From NCBI GenBank assembly GCA_020634215.1, contig JACKCD010000037.1:1-56860 (forward strand): a stretch of 56,860 nucleotides of DNA, written 5' to 3'. Of this stretch, positions 1 to 8,437 are shown piece by piece (the stretch's first letter is position 1; every line of letters begins with the position of its first letter). Below the pieces are notes generated by a model. The model searched no databases. It saw only the letters and a program-made list of their open reading frames with translations, and had not been told where the DNA came from. Source of the DNA: Ardenticatenaceae bacterium. GTDB taxonomy: Bacteria; Chloroflexota; Anaerolineae; Promineifilales; Promineifilaceae. Both the position numbers and the translations under genes were made by a program.

Positions 1-600
1 GAAGCGGTCGGTGCGGCTGGCGGGTGGCACAATCGCCAACCCATAGTTGTCGAGCTTGCCCGTGTGCCAATTGGTCACTAGGTCGGTGGCAATCCACGTT
101 TTGCTGCCGGGGAGGTTGCTGTGAATGGGGCTGTCATAGCTGCCGCTGACGGGGGGCTGGCTGGCCCAGGTGATGGTGGCTTCATCCCAGGGGCGGTCTA
201 CCTGCTGCAAGGTGCTGGGCAGGTCGGTGGCATCGGCGGCCAGCAGTTCCAGCTTGAGGGTGGCGGAAATGATGGTTCCGTCTACGGGGATTTTGCTGAG
301 GTCGAAGGTGGCAAAGAGCTGCTCCTGACCGTTGGGGGTGCTAACCAGATGGAGCTCAACGTCGCTGCCAAAGTTGGCGGTGGGGTTGAAGAAGCTGGTG
401 TAGCTGTCGGCAGTGGCATCGAAGCAACTGCTAACGGCGGTGGGGATGGAAACGGCCATTTTTGAAGCAACGGCGGGTGTAGTCCAAAATGTGGCAATGA
501 GGGCAGAAAGGGTGATAAGAACGGTGAAGGATGTGATTAGACTACCGGTACTAAACAAAAATGAAGACGGGCGCTGTTCACGCCCAAGAGAACGATACAT
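1..600 (-). CDS. DNRLRE-domain secreted/surface protein (3' end outside window)
   Basis: The leftward frame is open for exactly 200 codons and runs off the window edge. The start ATG (598-600) follows a GGGAG ribosome site. Residues about 14-40 form a signal-peptide-like hydrophobic stretch ending near TPAVAS. The remainder matches the DNRLRE (disaggregatase-related) beta-sandwich pattern: an NFGSDVELHL segment, FATFDLSKIP, a SATLKLELL strand, the WDEATITWASQP motif, then TDLVTNWHTG. Such domains occur in exported, wall- or matrix-associated proteins, often upstream of other repeats, so the missing C-terminus may carry more domains. The family call comes from motif order only. The shorter open frames on the other strand here have no such structure. 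Confidence 0.75.
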   Translation of the reverse strand, partial: MYRSLGREQRPSSFLFSTGSLITSFTVLITLSALIATFWTTPAVASKMAVSIPTAVSSCFDATADSYTSFFNPTANFGSDVELHLVSTPNGQEQLFATFDLSKIPVDGTIISATLKLELLAADATDLPSTLQQVDRPWDEATITWASQPPVSGSYDSPIHSNLPGSKTWIATDLVTNWHTGKLDNYGLAIVPPASRTDRF

Positions 601-651
601 ACATACTCTCCCAGAGCCAATTGGCTCTTCTACATAAAACTACCGGTACTA
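541..651. repeat. Direct repeat pair and 16-bp palindrome around the DNRLRE start
   Basis: ACTACCGGTACTA occurs at 541-553, inside the signal-peptide region of the leftward gene, and again at 639-651 in its 5' leader. Between them lies the perfect palindrome AGAGCCAATTGGCTCT (613-628), immediately upstream of the ribosome site. It could be an operator or an RNA hairpin over the ribosome site. No function can be assigned from sequence alone. Confidence 0.45.
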
Positions 652-767
652 CTAGCCTATAAACTTTGGTGTCAGGATAGCATAAAACGGCCGTTTTGTG
701 CTGCAATAACAAAATTTTTGCGTCTCATTCACGGTGCAAACTGGCCGTTTAGCCGCCAAAAAATCCC

Positions 768-795
768 TTGACAATTTAGTGAAGACCAATATAAT
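768..795 (+). promoter_or_regulatory. Sigma-70-type promoter for the EF-hand gene
   Basis: TTGACA at 768-773 and TATAAT at 790-795 are both perfect consensus boxes, separated by 16 bp. Initiation near 802 would give a leader of about 110 nt before the ATG at 913. The rest of 601-912 holds one AACGGCCGTT palindrome near 687 and no other gene. Confidence 0.75.
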
Positions 796-912
796 TTCGG
801 GTTAGTTGTTCCCATTTTGTAGTAAAAAAATTTAAGGCAAGTAAGTAAGAGGTAGCGTTCTACTCTCTTTGTTTATTGCCGCAATATCCAAATCATCATA
901 GGAGAATGATTC

Positions 913-1464
913 ATGTTGTCACCATTTCAGTTACGCAAATTGGTTTTGGGTTATTATCGTTGGGATACGACAAAAGATGGCTTAGTGCGTGCCTCCGATT
1001 TTGAAGAGCTAGGTCGGCGCGTTGCAAGCAACCTTAATGTAGACCCCAGTTCCGAGTCATATGAAGGAATCTTGACTGGCTACCGAGGTATCTGGGATGC
1101 CTACTGGAAAGGATTGGATGCAGATGGCGATAATGCCGTCACCCTTCAAGAGGTTATTGATGCGCTTAACATGGCCATGCAAACTGTAAATGTGGCCGAG
1201 AATGAAGAATTTGCCAAGCAAACGAATATGCAACTTGTTACAGCTCTCGATGTAAACGGCAACGGAGAAATTAGGCTTGAAGAATATGCCGCCTTTGTCT
1301 GCGCCTTTGGCGTAAGCCAAGAAAATGCGACTATAGCCTTCAACAAGCTAGACCGCAATAGTAACGGTGTACTCACGGCCGAAGAAGTTGCTATAGCGTG
1401 GGCTGAATATATCGCATCCAATGATCCTGATTCCCCAAGCAATTGGTTCTACGGCGAATTTTAA
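913..1464 (+). CDS. EF-hand calcium-binding protein
   Basis: This is a 183-aa soluble protein with four EF-hand loops. Loop one is DTTKDGLVRASDF (degenerate). Loops two to four are close to consensus: DADGDNAVTLQE, DVNGNGEIRLEE and DRNSNGVLTAEE. Four hands in about 180 residues resemble the calerythrin/sarcoplasmic-type calcium buffers found in some bacteria. No signal peptide or membrane segment is present, so it is probably cytoplasmic. The start is fixed by AGGAGA seven bases upstream. It stands alone, with its own promoter (768-795) and terminator (1501-1536). It is more AT-rich than most neighbours and contains no AACGGCCGTT, which is unusual for a gene here. Calcium binding is strongly suggested; whether it senses or buffers is unknown. 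Confidence 0.85.
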   Translation: MLSPFQLRKLVLGYYRWDTTKDGLVRASDFEELGRRVASNLNVDPSSESYEGILTGYRGIWDAYWKGLDADGDNAVTLQEVIDALNMAMQTVNVAENEEFAKQTNMQLVTALDVNGNGEIRLEEYAAFVCAFGVSQENATIAFNKLDRNSNGVLTAEEVAIAWAEYIASNDPDSPSNWFYGEF

Positions 1465-1500
1465 GTATTTACAATTGATAATTAAATAATTTGTTTACTT

Positions 1501-1536
1501 AAAAGGTCAACTTTTTGAAAGAAGTTGACCTTTTTG
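1501..1536 (+). terminator. Rho-independent terminator after the EF-hand gene
   Basis: The inverted repeat AAAAGGTCAACTT / AAGTTGACCTTTTT has a short loop and ends in a T-run, 37 bp after the stop codon. The A-run on the 5' side means it could also stop leftward transcription. Confidence 0.8.
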
Positions 1537-1628
1537 TGTTATACCAGCATAAAAGAAAAATGATCTAGCAAATTAAAGATACAATGTGAAAACTCGCTGG
1601 GTAGGCTGCAAACTGCAACTTTCTTCTC

Positions 1629-2426
1629 TTACAATGCCAGACAGCGCTGGACAAACTGCGTCATGGCCGCCAGCGTCGCTTCTTCCTGTGCCCGATGGGG
1701 TGTATGACCACATTCGGGCAGCAAAAGCTGCTGGGCGTTGGTATGGCGCACAATCGTTTCCACTTGGGCCAGGGTGCCATATTCATCATCCTCGCCCTGA
1801 ATCACCAGCAGCGGTGCCTGAATGTTGAGTAAATATGCTTCCAAATTCCAGTGCCAGAAATCAGGATGCTGCCAGGCATCGTTCCAACCAAAAAAGGCGC
1901 AGTCTACATTGTCGCCGTGGTATTTTGCCAGTCGCTGGCGCAAATCTTCCTCGTCATAAAGCTGGCGAATGGCGTGAATGGACTGCACCGAAATCGCTTC
2001 ACAAAGCACATGAGCCGCTTCGGTAATCACCCCCAGCAGTTCCGGGGGGCGTTGGGCGTGCTGGCTTCCAGCATAAATAAGCGCAATCGAACCGCCATCG
2101 GAGTGGCCGACGAGGATGGTGCGCTGAATGCCTAGCTGCTGGAGTACAAGCGGCAACACGTCCAGCGCTTCATCGTGCATGTAGCTGACGGGGCGCGGCA
2201 AGGAGCAGGGGGAAGAAGCACCGTAACCAGCACGACTGTACACCAGTGTCCCACAGCCCGTAGCCGCCGCCAGCCGGGCGGGAAAGTCGCGCCACATTGC
2301 CACGCAGCCCAATCCCTCATGCAAAAAGACAAGGGTGGGAGACTCGTCTGGGGCTGGGCCATGCCAAACAAATTCTAGTTTTTGGTTGTTGATGGTCAAA
2401 AAATGAGGGTTATCAGCAACAGACAT
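1629..2426 (-). CDS. Alpha/beta-fold hydrolase
   Basis: This 265-aa cytoplasmic protein has the alpha/beta hydrolase layout: an oxyanion-side HEGLG motif after strand 3, the nucleophile elbow GHSDGG (Ser about residue 109), an acid in the QGEDDEYG segment, and the catalytic His in CGHTPH near the C-terminus. The family covers esterases, lipases, haloperoxidases and C-C hydrolases; the substrate cannot be told. It is the last gene of a leftward run and starts 18 bp after the hybrid histidine kinase stop, so it is probably co-transcribed. No strong ribosome site precedes the ATG. Confidence 0.85.
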   Translation of the reverse strand: MSVADNPHFLTINNQKLEFVWHGPAPDESPTLVFLHEGLGCVAMWRDFPARLAAATGCGTLVYSRAGYGASSPCSLPRPVSYMHDEALDVLPLVLQQLGIQRTILVGHSDGGSIALIYAGSQHAQRPPELLGVITEAAHVLCEAISVQSIHAIRQLYDEEDLRQRLAKYHGDNVDCAFFGWNDAWQHPDFWHWNLEAYLLNIQAPLLVIQGEDDEYGTLAQVETIVRHTNAQQLLLPECGHTPHRAQEEATLAAMTQFVQRCLAL

Positions 2427-2444
2427 GATTAATGAGGCGAGCGA

Positions 2445-5021
2445 TTAGGCGCGGTTCATCATGTTGGCCGCTTTTTGCAGCAGCTTTTGCAGCCGGAATG
2501 GCTTTTGGATGAAATCAACCCACTGGTCTTGCGACATGGTGTACATGGCATCATCGGCACTGTAGCCGGAGGTGACAATGACTTTGAGATGGGGGTCTAG
2601 CTGGCGCAACTGGCGGAAGGTTTCGGCACCGTCCATAACGGGCATTTGCATATCCAGAAAAACGAGGGCTACCTCGCTTTGGTGGGCGGTGAAGATGTCG
2701 AGGGCTAAACGGCCGTTTGCCGCTTCCAACACCTCAATCTCCTGACTCGCCAACATATCGCTCAACGTGCGCCGCACCGCCGCCTCATCATCCACAATCA
2801 GCACCGTTGCGCCGCGCAGCCCATCCATTTTTTGCACTTCGCCACCGTTCGTCGGTGCGGTCACAGCCGAGGTGTAGGGCAATAAAACCGAGAAAGTTGT
2901 CCCCCATCCCGGCTTGCTGCTGATGTTGAGTGCTCCGCCGTGCGAACGAATGATGCCCAGCGTCGCCGACAGCCCTAGACCGCGTCCCATCGGTTTGGTG
3001 GTAAAAAACGGCTCAAAAATGTGCGCTATTGTCTCTTCAGCAATACCGCCGCCGGTGTCCACCACTTGCAGCAAAACATAATTATCGGCCGTTAGCTGTT
3101 CGCCGCCGCGCCAACTGCTTTTGTCGGCAATGTCCTGGCTCTGCTGGTGGCGGGTACGAATCATCACCGCGCCGGTCTGCTCCCCACTGGCATCAGATGC
3201 TTCAATCGCTTCGGCCGCGTTAATGACCAGATTCATGATAAGCTGCTGGAACTGCCCTCTGTCTCCCATGACGGTGGTCGGTGTGGGGGCAAGGTCAAGC
3301 TGAAGCTGAACCCGCTTGGAAATGGTTGTTTGCAGCAGGTCGGTGTTGTTTTGCAGCAGTTCATTAAAATCAACTGCACGCTGCTCAAAATGCCCTTTCC
3401 CTGCATAGGCCAGCAGTTGGCGCGTCAGGTCGGCGGCGCGTTCGGTGCCTTCCAACGCCAGGTTGATATGGGAGACGGCATCATGGGCTTCGGGAAGATG
3501 CTCTAGTGCTAGGGAAGCCTGCCCCATGACGCTTGCCAGTAAATTGTTAAAGTCATGGGCGATGCCCCCGGCCAGCAGCCCAATGCTTTCTAGCCGCTGG
3601 GCTTCTTGCAGCAATTTTTCCGTGTGTTTGCGTTCGGTGATGTTGATGCCAACCACCGTCATGCCGTTTATCTGACCGGCAGCGTCTTTAGAGGGTTTGT
3701 ACCACAATTCGTAGGTTTGCGTGCGGGCCACAAAGGTGGTGACGAAGGTTTCGCCCGCCAGAGCGCGATTTAGGTTGTCAATGAGTTCGGGATCGTTGTG
3801 GAATATCTGGTAGGCTGATTTGCCAACCAGGGTTGCGGCGTGTAGGTTGAGCCGAGCGGCCTCATTACCCGTAACGGCACTGATGATGCCCTGGGCATCG
3901 CAGGCAAAGATGGCAACGGGGGCACTGGAGACAACGGTTTCTAACCGCTGCTGGCTGGCAAACAGGTCGGCTGTGGCACGTTTGCTGGCGGTTACATCCC
4001 GCAGAACGAGGACGCGACCGATAAAGCGGTGGCGACGGTCGTAAAGGGGAGCAACTTGCATCTCAAAATGCTCGGTTCCGTTGCCAATGGTACGGGTTAG
4101 CTCAATGGTTTTTTCGATTTCGGGGGGGATGGCAGAAACGGCCGTTTGCCAATCCTGGGGTAATAGAGCGACAGCAGACAAACCATACACTGTCTGCTGG
4201 TCACGCTGAAAAATCTTCTGCGCCGTAGCGTTCAGTTCTACTACCACGTTACGCTGGTCTAGCACCACCACGCCATCGGGCAAGCTGCTGACCACAGCGT
4301 GATAGGCCACGGGAGCCGTATCCAGCAGCCGCAACTGGAAGACAATCCAGGAAGCCACCAAACCAAAGATGATGATGACAAAAGGGCTGATGTCAATGCC
4401 GGGAAACAGGCTAAAGCCCCCCACGACATAAAGCACGTTGGTAGTAAAGGGAATAAAAAAGCTGGCAACCAGGGCCGCTCCTTGTCCTCGCGTCAGGTAA
4501 GGGGAACGCCAGGCGATATAGATGAGGAGGATGGCACTGGTGAGGAAAAGCAAGTAAGCGTAGGGGACGTGGACGAGATTGTACCAAAAGCTGTGGTCAT
4601 CGTAGCTGAGAATGAGGTAGTTGCCGATTTGTTGGATGCTGGTGCTGGGCCACATCAGCTTGGGGTCAACCCAGACAATGGCAATGACGATGGTGGGAAT
4701 GATAAACAGCAGCAGGGCGTGACGCCAGTTGTCCCACCATTTGTAGCCACCGTACTGAAGCAAGAAGAGCAACCAGAAGGGGGCAACGAGGGCAATGCCG
4801 ATGAATTCGATTTTGGCAAGTGAGAGGTTATTGGGGTCGCTAGGAACGGCCGTTAACTCCACCCCATACCCCGCCATCCACACCGCCAGCGAGAGCATAA
4901 ACAAGGCAAACGGCTTGCGCCCCGGCACGGCAATCCGTTGCCAGCTAGCATATGCAATAATAAGCGAAATAAATGCCCCCAGTTGGAGAGGCACTGCAAA
5001 TGGGTTGAGTTGCCAAGTCAT
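2445..5021 (-). CDS. Hybrid sensor histidine kinase (7TM, PAS, HisKA/HATPase, REC)
   Basis: This 858-aa membrane sensor has about seven N-terminal transmembrane segments (residues about 8-225), of the histidine-kinase 7TM type. Two PAS domains follow, one near 235-345 (starting around VVSSLPDGVVVLD) and one near 365-470. The phosphoacceptor motif is GGIAHDFNNLL (about residue 485). The HATPase has an N box (NLVINAAEA), a G1 box (DTGGGI) and GRGLGLSA. A C-terminal receiver (about 735-858) has VDDE, the phosphoacceptor Asp in FLDMQMPVMDG and the Lys in QKPF. The HDFNNLL type of kinase often pairs with NtrC-like or orphan regulators; no output regulator lies beside it. It sits in a leftward run between the deaminase-like gene and the hydrolase. 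Confidence 0.9.
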   Translation of the reverse strand: MTWQLNPFAVPLQLGAFISLIIAYASWQRIAVPGRKPFALFMLSLAVWMAGYGVELTAVPSDPNNLSLAKIEFIGIALVAPFWLLFLLQYGGYKWWDNWRHALLLFIIPTIVIAIVWVDPKLMWPSTSIQQIGNYLILSYDDHSFWYNLVHVPYAYLLFLTSAILLIYIAWRSPYLTRGQGAALVASFFIPFTTNVLYVVGGFSLFPGIDISPFVIIIFGLVASWIVFQLRLLDTAPVAYHAVVSSLPDGVVVLDQRNVVVELNATAQKIFQRDQQTVYGLSAVALLPQDWQTAVSAIPPEIEKTIELTRTIGNGTEHFEMQVAPLYDRRHRFIGRVLVLRDVTASKRATADLFASQQRLETVVSSAPVAIFACDAQGIISAVTGNEAARLNLHAATLVGKSAYQIFHNDPELIDNLNRALAGETFVTTFVARTQTYELWYKPSKDAAGQINGMTVVGINITERKHTEKLLQEAQRLESIGLLAGGIAHDFNNLLASVMGQASLALEHLPEAHDAVSHINLALEGTERAADLTRQLLAYAGKGHFEQRAVDFNELLQNNTDLLQTTISKRVQLQLDLAPTPTTVMGDRGQFQQLIMNLVINAAEAIEASDASGEQTGAVMIRTRHQQSQDIADKSSWRGGEQLTADNYVLLQVVDTGGGIAEETIAHIFEPFFTTKPMGRGLGLSATLGIIRSHGGALNISSKPGWGTTFSVLLPYTSAVTAPTNGGEVQKMDGLRGATVLIVDDEAAVRRTLSDMLASQEIEVLEAANGRLALDIFTAHQSEVALVFLDMQMPVMDGAETFRQLRQLDPHLKVIVTSGYSADDAMYTMSQDQWVDFIQKPFRLQKLLQKAANMMNRA

Positions 5022-5088
5022 GATGATTGTGTCGTCATTGTCAGTGAAATCTGCCTCTCAAGTATAACCAAGAATCTAAAAATAACGA

Positions 5089-6438
5089 TTACAACCTCAT
5101 GTGTTTGTCGTAAGACAGACCAAACCGGCGCGGATCGCCCAACCTTGTCAGCAGCGTGTGTGGCGTGTGGCGAGTGTAGCGTAGTACCCAGCCGACTTCA
5201 TCGGCCAGCGTGGTGACAAAATTGCCGGGGTTGTCGGTACAAATGGCAAGGTTGACGGCGTGAGCCAGGAAGCGGTGGATGGGGTGATGCTGGGGGTTGG
5301 GAATACCGGCAATCAGCCGGTTGCCGGTGGGACAGCATTCGATGACCGTGCCGAGGCGAGCCAGTTCGTCAAGCACATATTGCTGCCGTTGGCGGATGTC
5401 GGCCAGGCGCTCGGGGGTAAACGGCCGTTCTACCACCTCATCCTCCTCCCTTTGCCGCAGCCGCTTTGCCTCCGCCAGCAGCGCCGCCTCATCTACTGCC
5501 ACCCCATAGCGGCGCAGCGCTTGGCGGTGCGCCAAATCATAACGAATTTGATCCAACCGTTCGCTAACCGGCTCTTGCTCATGGGCAAACGGCCGTCTGG
5601 CAATGGCAACGGCTGGGTCTAACCCCAACACAATGGCGTGCCCAAGCCGCCTGGCACCCATGAGTGCCACTTCGTGGCACCAGCGAACGGCGCTTTCGAG
5701 CGATTTGTCGTAGAAGGATTCGCCGACGTGGTAGACAATGGTTAACGGCCGTTTCGGGTTTTCCCGATTGTAGGCGGCCAGCCGGGCAAACACGGGGCGA
5801 AACTTTTTTGGCGGCTGGCCTTCTTCAATGCTGGCAAAATCAACGCCAACCACAATCTCCCGCAGTTCGGGGTATTGTGCCAACAGCGTCAGCACCACCT
5901 CCAGCCCGGTCAGCGGGTCTTGGCGGGGAATGGAGATGATGTAGCGGGCTTGGAAGGTTGGGGTGGTGAGTTGGTGGAGAAAAACGGCCGTTTGCCGATG
6001 GAACGCCACCTGTTCCTCCTGTGTGCCACTCGCCCCACAGCGATACTCCACATAGCGCAATCCTCGCGCCTGATGCCCCGCCACCGCCCGCGACAGCAGT
6101 TCTGCCAGCACCTGCTCGCCTGTTCCCCAACGTTGCCACCAAATGTGCAAAAAGAAGCGAAACTTTACCAAAAAGTGATCAAACCCTGGTTTGTCATCTT
6201 CCCGATAGGTGTGGAGAAACACAAGCTCGTCCCATGCCGTAGCATCTCCCTGCTGCAAGCGGGCAAAAAGCTGCTCCGGGCGCGGGTCATAGCCGTGGAT
6301 CTGGGCAAAAAGCTGGCGATAGCCAAACGAATCCCAGTCAATCAGGTGGTAAACATCGCGTCCCAGTGCAAAGACATCGGCCGGGGTTAAACAGCCGGGC
6401 AGATGAACGTGCAGTTCCGTTTGCGCCAACATTTTCAT
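5089..6438 (-). CDS. Adenosine deaminase-like amidohydrolase
   Basis: This 449-aa enzyme of the adenosine/AMP deaminase superfamily is longer than the usual 330-350 aa. Visible zinc and catalytic motifs are the metal-binding HxH in TELHVHLPG at the N-terminus, His/Glu in YHVGES, RLGHAIVLG, the CPTGNRLIAG segment and Asp in CTDNPG. These support hydrolytic deamination of a purine nucleoside or related compound. Extra segments around residues 40-110 and 290-330 make substrate assignment uncertain; aminofutalosine or another purine derivative is possible. The ATG overlaps the stop of the upstream GNAT gene by one base (TAATG), suggesting translational coupling. Confidence 0.8.
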   Translation of the reverse strand: MKMLAQTELHVHLPGCLTPADVFALGRDVYHLIDWDSFGYRQLFAQIHGYDPRPEQLFARLQQGDATAWDELVFLHTYREDDKPGFDHFLVKFRFFLHIWWQRWGTGEQVLAELLSRAVAGHQARGLRYVEYRCGASGTQEEQVAFHRQTAVFLHQLTTPTFQARYIISIPRQDPLTGLEVVLTLLAQYPELREIVVGVDFASIEEGQPPKKFRPVFARLAAYNRENPKRPLTIVYHVGESFYDKSLESAVRWCHEVALMGARRLGHAIVLGLDPAVAIARRPFAHEQEPVSERLDQIRYDLAHRQALRRYGVAVDEAALLAEAKRLRQREEDEVVERPFTPERLADIRQRQQYVLDELARLGTVIECCPTGNRLIAGIPNPQHHPIHRFLAHAVNLAICTDNPGNFVTTLADEVGWVLRYTRHTPHTLLTRLGDPRRFGLSYDKHMRL

Positions 6439-7022
6439 TATGTGGCCTTGTTTTCCAAAATGCCCACCACCTGAAACCAGGGAGGGTCTGCAAACGGATT
6501 GCGCTCCAGCCGCATCCCCAGCTTGCGCATCACCCCCTGCGAAGCCACATTGTCATACTCCGTTGTTGCCACAATCCGCTTGAGCCGCAGCGTGTGGAAC
6601 ATGTAGTCAATCAGCACCTGCGCCGCCTCAGTTGCCAGCCCTTGCTGCTGATAATCGGGCGACAAAATCCAAAATAGACCCATTTCAACGCTAAACGGCG
6701 CATTTTCGGTGCTGCCAAACGTGGGAAGCTGGTCAAAGGGGTGAAAGCAGGAGACCAACCCTACACTGCCAATTAGTTTACCGGTGGCTTTTAGCTCAAT
6801 AGCACGGTCGCCGTAGGGGGGCTGCATCAAGTTTGCCAGCCCGTCGTAATTTCGCACTACCCATTCCAGCCACTTGCGCCGCGCCACCAGGTTTTCAGCC
6901 TCACTGCGGCTGCTGTTGCTCCAGCCAACCGCCTTGTTGATCGCTTCATACGCCTCAGCATCCTCCAGCCGAAAGCGGCGAATCAATATGCGGTTTGTTT
7001 CTAACGTTGGGATATTTAACAT
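6438..7022 (-). CDS. GNAT-family N-acetyltransferase (RimJ/RimL-like)
   Basis: This is a GCN5-related acetyltransferase of 194 aa when started at the ATG before LNIPTLETNR. The N-terminal ETNRILIRRFRLEDAEAY is typical of RimJ/RimL-type enzymes, which acetylate protein N-termini or small amines. The acetyl-CoA region is degenerate but recognisable around YQQQGLATEA. A longer start at 7040 is possible, but it would place the first codons inside the 7031-7060 palindrome, so the later start is preferred. It is co-directional with the kinase gene upstream and overlaps the deaminase-like gene downstream by one base. Confidence 0.8.
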   Translation of the reverse strand: MLNIPTLETNRILIRRFRLEDAEAYEAINKAVGWSNSSRSEAENLVARRKWLEWVVRNYDGLANLMQPPYGDRAIELKATGKLIGSVGLVSCFHPFDQLPTFGSTENAPFSVEMGLFWILSPDYQQQGLATEAAQVLIDYMFHTLRLKRIVATTEYDNVASQGVMRKLGMRLERNPFADPPWFQVVGILENKAT

Positions 7023-7030
7023 ACTTTTTT

Positions 7031-7060
7031 CGTAGGGCAATTTTGCAAAATTGCCCTACG
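7031..7060. repeat. 30-bp perfect palindrome at a gene junction
   Basis: CGTAGGGCAATTTTG is followed directly by its exact reverse complement. It covers the end of the kinase-like gene (stop at 7056) and the leader of the GNAT gene. A long hairpin would form in the leftward transcript, but it is followed by A rather than U, so it is not a classical terminator. Related GTAGGGCG-type hairpins occur near 45.1 kb, suggesting a dispersed family. Confidence 0.7.
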
Positions 7061-7961
7061 CATTTGCCCCATAAGGCAGCCGATCCATGCCCCGACCAAG
7101 GTGGACACCAAACCAGGAGTTGTCACCGGAACGCAAGCCGCCGAGCAGCCATTGCAGTTCCAGCGTGCCTGCCCGAAAACGAGCGCGGTCAAGCACTGGC
7201 TCAATTTCGGGATAGTAGACCATCATCCGTTGCAAAAAGGATTCGCCGTACTGGTTCATGATACAGGCAAAATCGCAGGCGGGGTCGCCAATCCCAGCCG
7301 TACCAAAGTCAATTATGCCATTGAGCAGCCGCGTTTTGGGATTGTAGAGCAAGTGATAGGGGCCGAGATCGCCGTTCATAAAACAGGGATCATAGGCCAT
7401 CCAGCCGGGGTCGGCCAGCACAGGGGCAAAGTGGTACTCTACCCACTCTTTAGCGTAACCCATTAGCAAAGGAAATAGTTCGCTTTTGACATCTGCATAC
7501 AGCATTTCCCATTTTTCCTGGGTGCGGTTGGTGAGGGATTGAGGGATGTTGTGGCTGACAACTTCCTCGGCAGGAATGGTGTGAAGCTGGCGCAAGAATC
7601 GGGCAAGTTGCCCAGCCAGCCGGTCTTGATCGGCAGTGGAGAGGGAAAAGATGTGGTGGCGCTGCAGCGGCCGGCCGGAAATGAACCGATAAGCCGCAAA
7701 CAGCCCTTGCTCGTCGTGGTGCAATGTCATATCGGGCAACGCCATATCAAGATAACGGCGTGCCAGGCTCAGGCTGCGTGCCTCATTTTCCAAATCAGCC
7801 GTGGCCCAATCGTCATTGCGCGGAAAGCGAAAAACCCAGGCATCATCCACAATGATAACCCGGTTAATCATGCCTTCGTCGTTGGTTTTAACGTTATTGA
7901 AGGCGAGATGGGGATAAACGGCCGTTATCCGCCCTCGATACCCAGCTAAATCAGTCATCAT
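7056..7961 (-). CDS. APH-family phosphotransferase
   Basis: This 301-aa protein has the aminoglycoside phosphotransferase/choline kinase fold. The N-lobe has WVFRFPRND for the nucleotide-lobe Lys/Arg region. The catalytic loop is MNGDLGPYHLLY, where Asp is kept, the usual leading His is Asn, and the metal-binding Asn is His, a pattern reminiscent of APH(2'')-like enzymes. The metal-binding Asp is in IIDFGTAGIGDP. A small-molecule substrate (aminoglycoside, sugar or amino alcohol) is likely, but resistance should not be assumed. It overlaps the upstream GNAT gene by ATGA, implying coupled translation, and its last codons lie in the 7031-7060 palindrome. Confidence 0.8.
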   Translation of the reverse strand: MMTDLAGYRGRITAVYPHLAFNNVKTNDEGMINRVIIVDDAWVFRFPRNDDWATADLENEARSLSLARRYLDMALPDMTLHHDEQGLFAAYRFISGRPLQRHHIFSLSTADQDRLAGQLARFLRQLHTIPAEEVVSHNIPQSLTNRTQEKWEMLYADVKSELFPLLMGYAKEWVEYHFAPVLADPGWMAYDPCFMNGDLGPYHLLYNPKTRLLNGIIDFGTAGIGDPACDFACIMNQYGESFLQRMMVYYPEIEPVLDRARFRAGTLELQWLLGGLRSGDNSWFGVHLGRGMDRLPYGANA

Positions 7962-8431
7962 GACAACCTATTGTCATCAGAACAAGGTGACTTGGCAATA
8001 AAAGCCTGCTTGGCATGGCGATCAAAACCCGCTGCCTCATAAAAACGAAACGTTTGTTCATTCAAACGCCCGGTCATCAGCATTACCTTGTAACAATCTT
8101 GCCCCCAGGCAACGTGACAGGCGTGCTGCAAAATCGCTTTGCCATAGCCGCGCCCGCGAAAGGCGCTATGCGTCACCACATTTTCGATGACCCCATACGG
8201 CCGGCAGCCACGAGTAAGGTTAGGAATGAGTGCCAGGGTGCAGCTTGTGACAAGCTGCTCGGCGACAAAGCCGCCAAAGTAGAGGAAATGGCTGCTGTTT
8301 TGGATGGTCTGCCAAACGGCCGTTACCGTCTCCCATGCGGGCAGCGGGTCATCCACCTCATGTAAATGCCGATACAGGTCAAGTAGTAGGCTTAAGTCCG
8401 CCTCCCGCAGCGCACGAATGTCTATCGTCAT
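7958..8431 (-). CDS. GNAT-family N-acetyltransferase
   Basis: This 157-aa single-domain acetyltransferase shows IRALREADLSLLLDLYRHL at the N-terminus, the core strand ENVVTHSAFRGRGYGKAIL containing the RGRGYG acetyl-CoA pyrophosphate loop, and a C-terminal FYEAAGFDRHAKQAF motif (Tyr acid). The substrate is unknown. It starts 6 bp after the acetamidase stop and overlaps the APH-type kinase by 4 bp. An acetyltransferase next to a kinase-type small-molecule transferase hints at modification of related amines, but this is only contextual. Confidence 0.85.
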   Translation of the reverse strand: MTIDIRALREADLSLLLDLYRHLHEVDDPLPAWETVTAVWQTIQNSSHFLYFGGFVAEQLVTSCTLALIPNLTRGCRPYGVIENVVTHSAFRGRGYGKAILQHACHVAWGQDCYKVMLMTGRLNEQTFRFYEAAGFDRHAKQAFIAKSPCSDDNRLS

Positions 8432-8437
8432 TGCACA

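Noticed and set aside
121..465. Rightward Gly-rich open frame
   Set aside because: It is antisense to the DNRLRE gene, whose leftward frame has a ribosome site, a signal peptide and a recognisable domain; the Gly-rich composition is an artefact of GC-rich antisense reading.
4299..4823. 174-codon rightward frame inside the hybrid kinase
   Set aside because: It is antisense to the membrane-helix region of the kinase; its Asp/Gly/Lys-rich composition mirrors the complementary codons and it has no ribosome site.
7031..7060. Palindrome as a rho-independent terminator
   Set aside because: In the leftward transcript the stem is followed by an A-run, not a U-run, and genes on both sides appear co-transcribed.
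7056..7961. Calling the APH-type protein an aminoglycoside resistance gene
   Set aside because: The fold is clear, but the family is broad and nothing in the sequence or context indicates antibiotic substrates.
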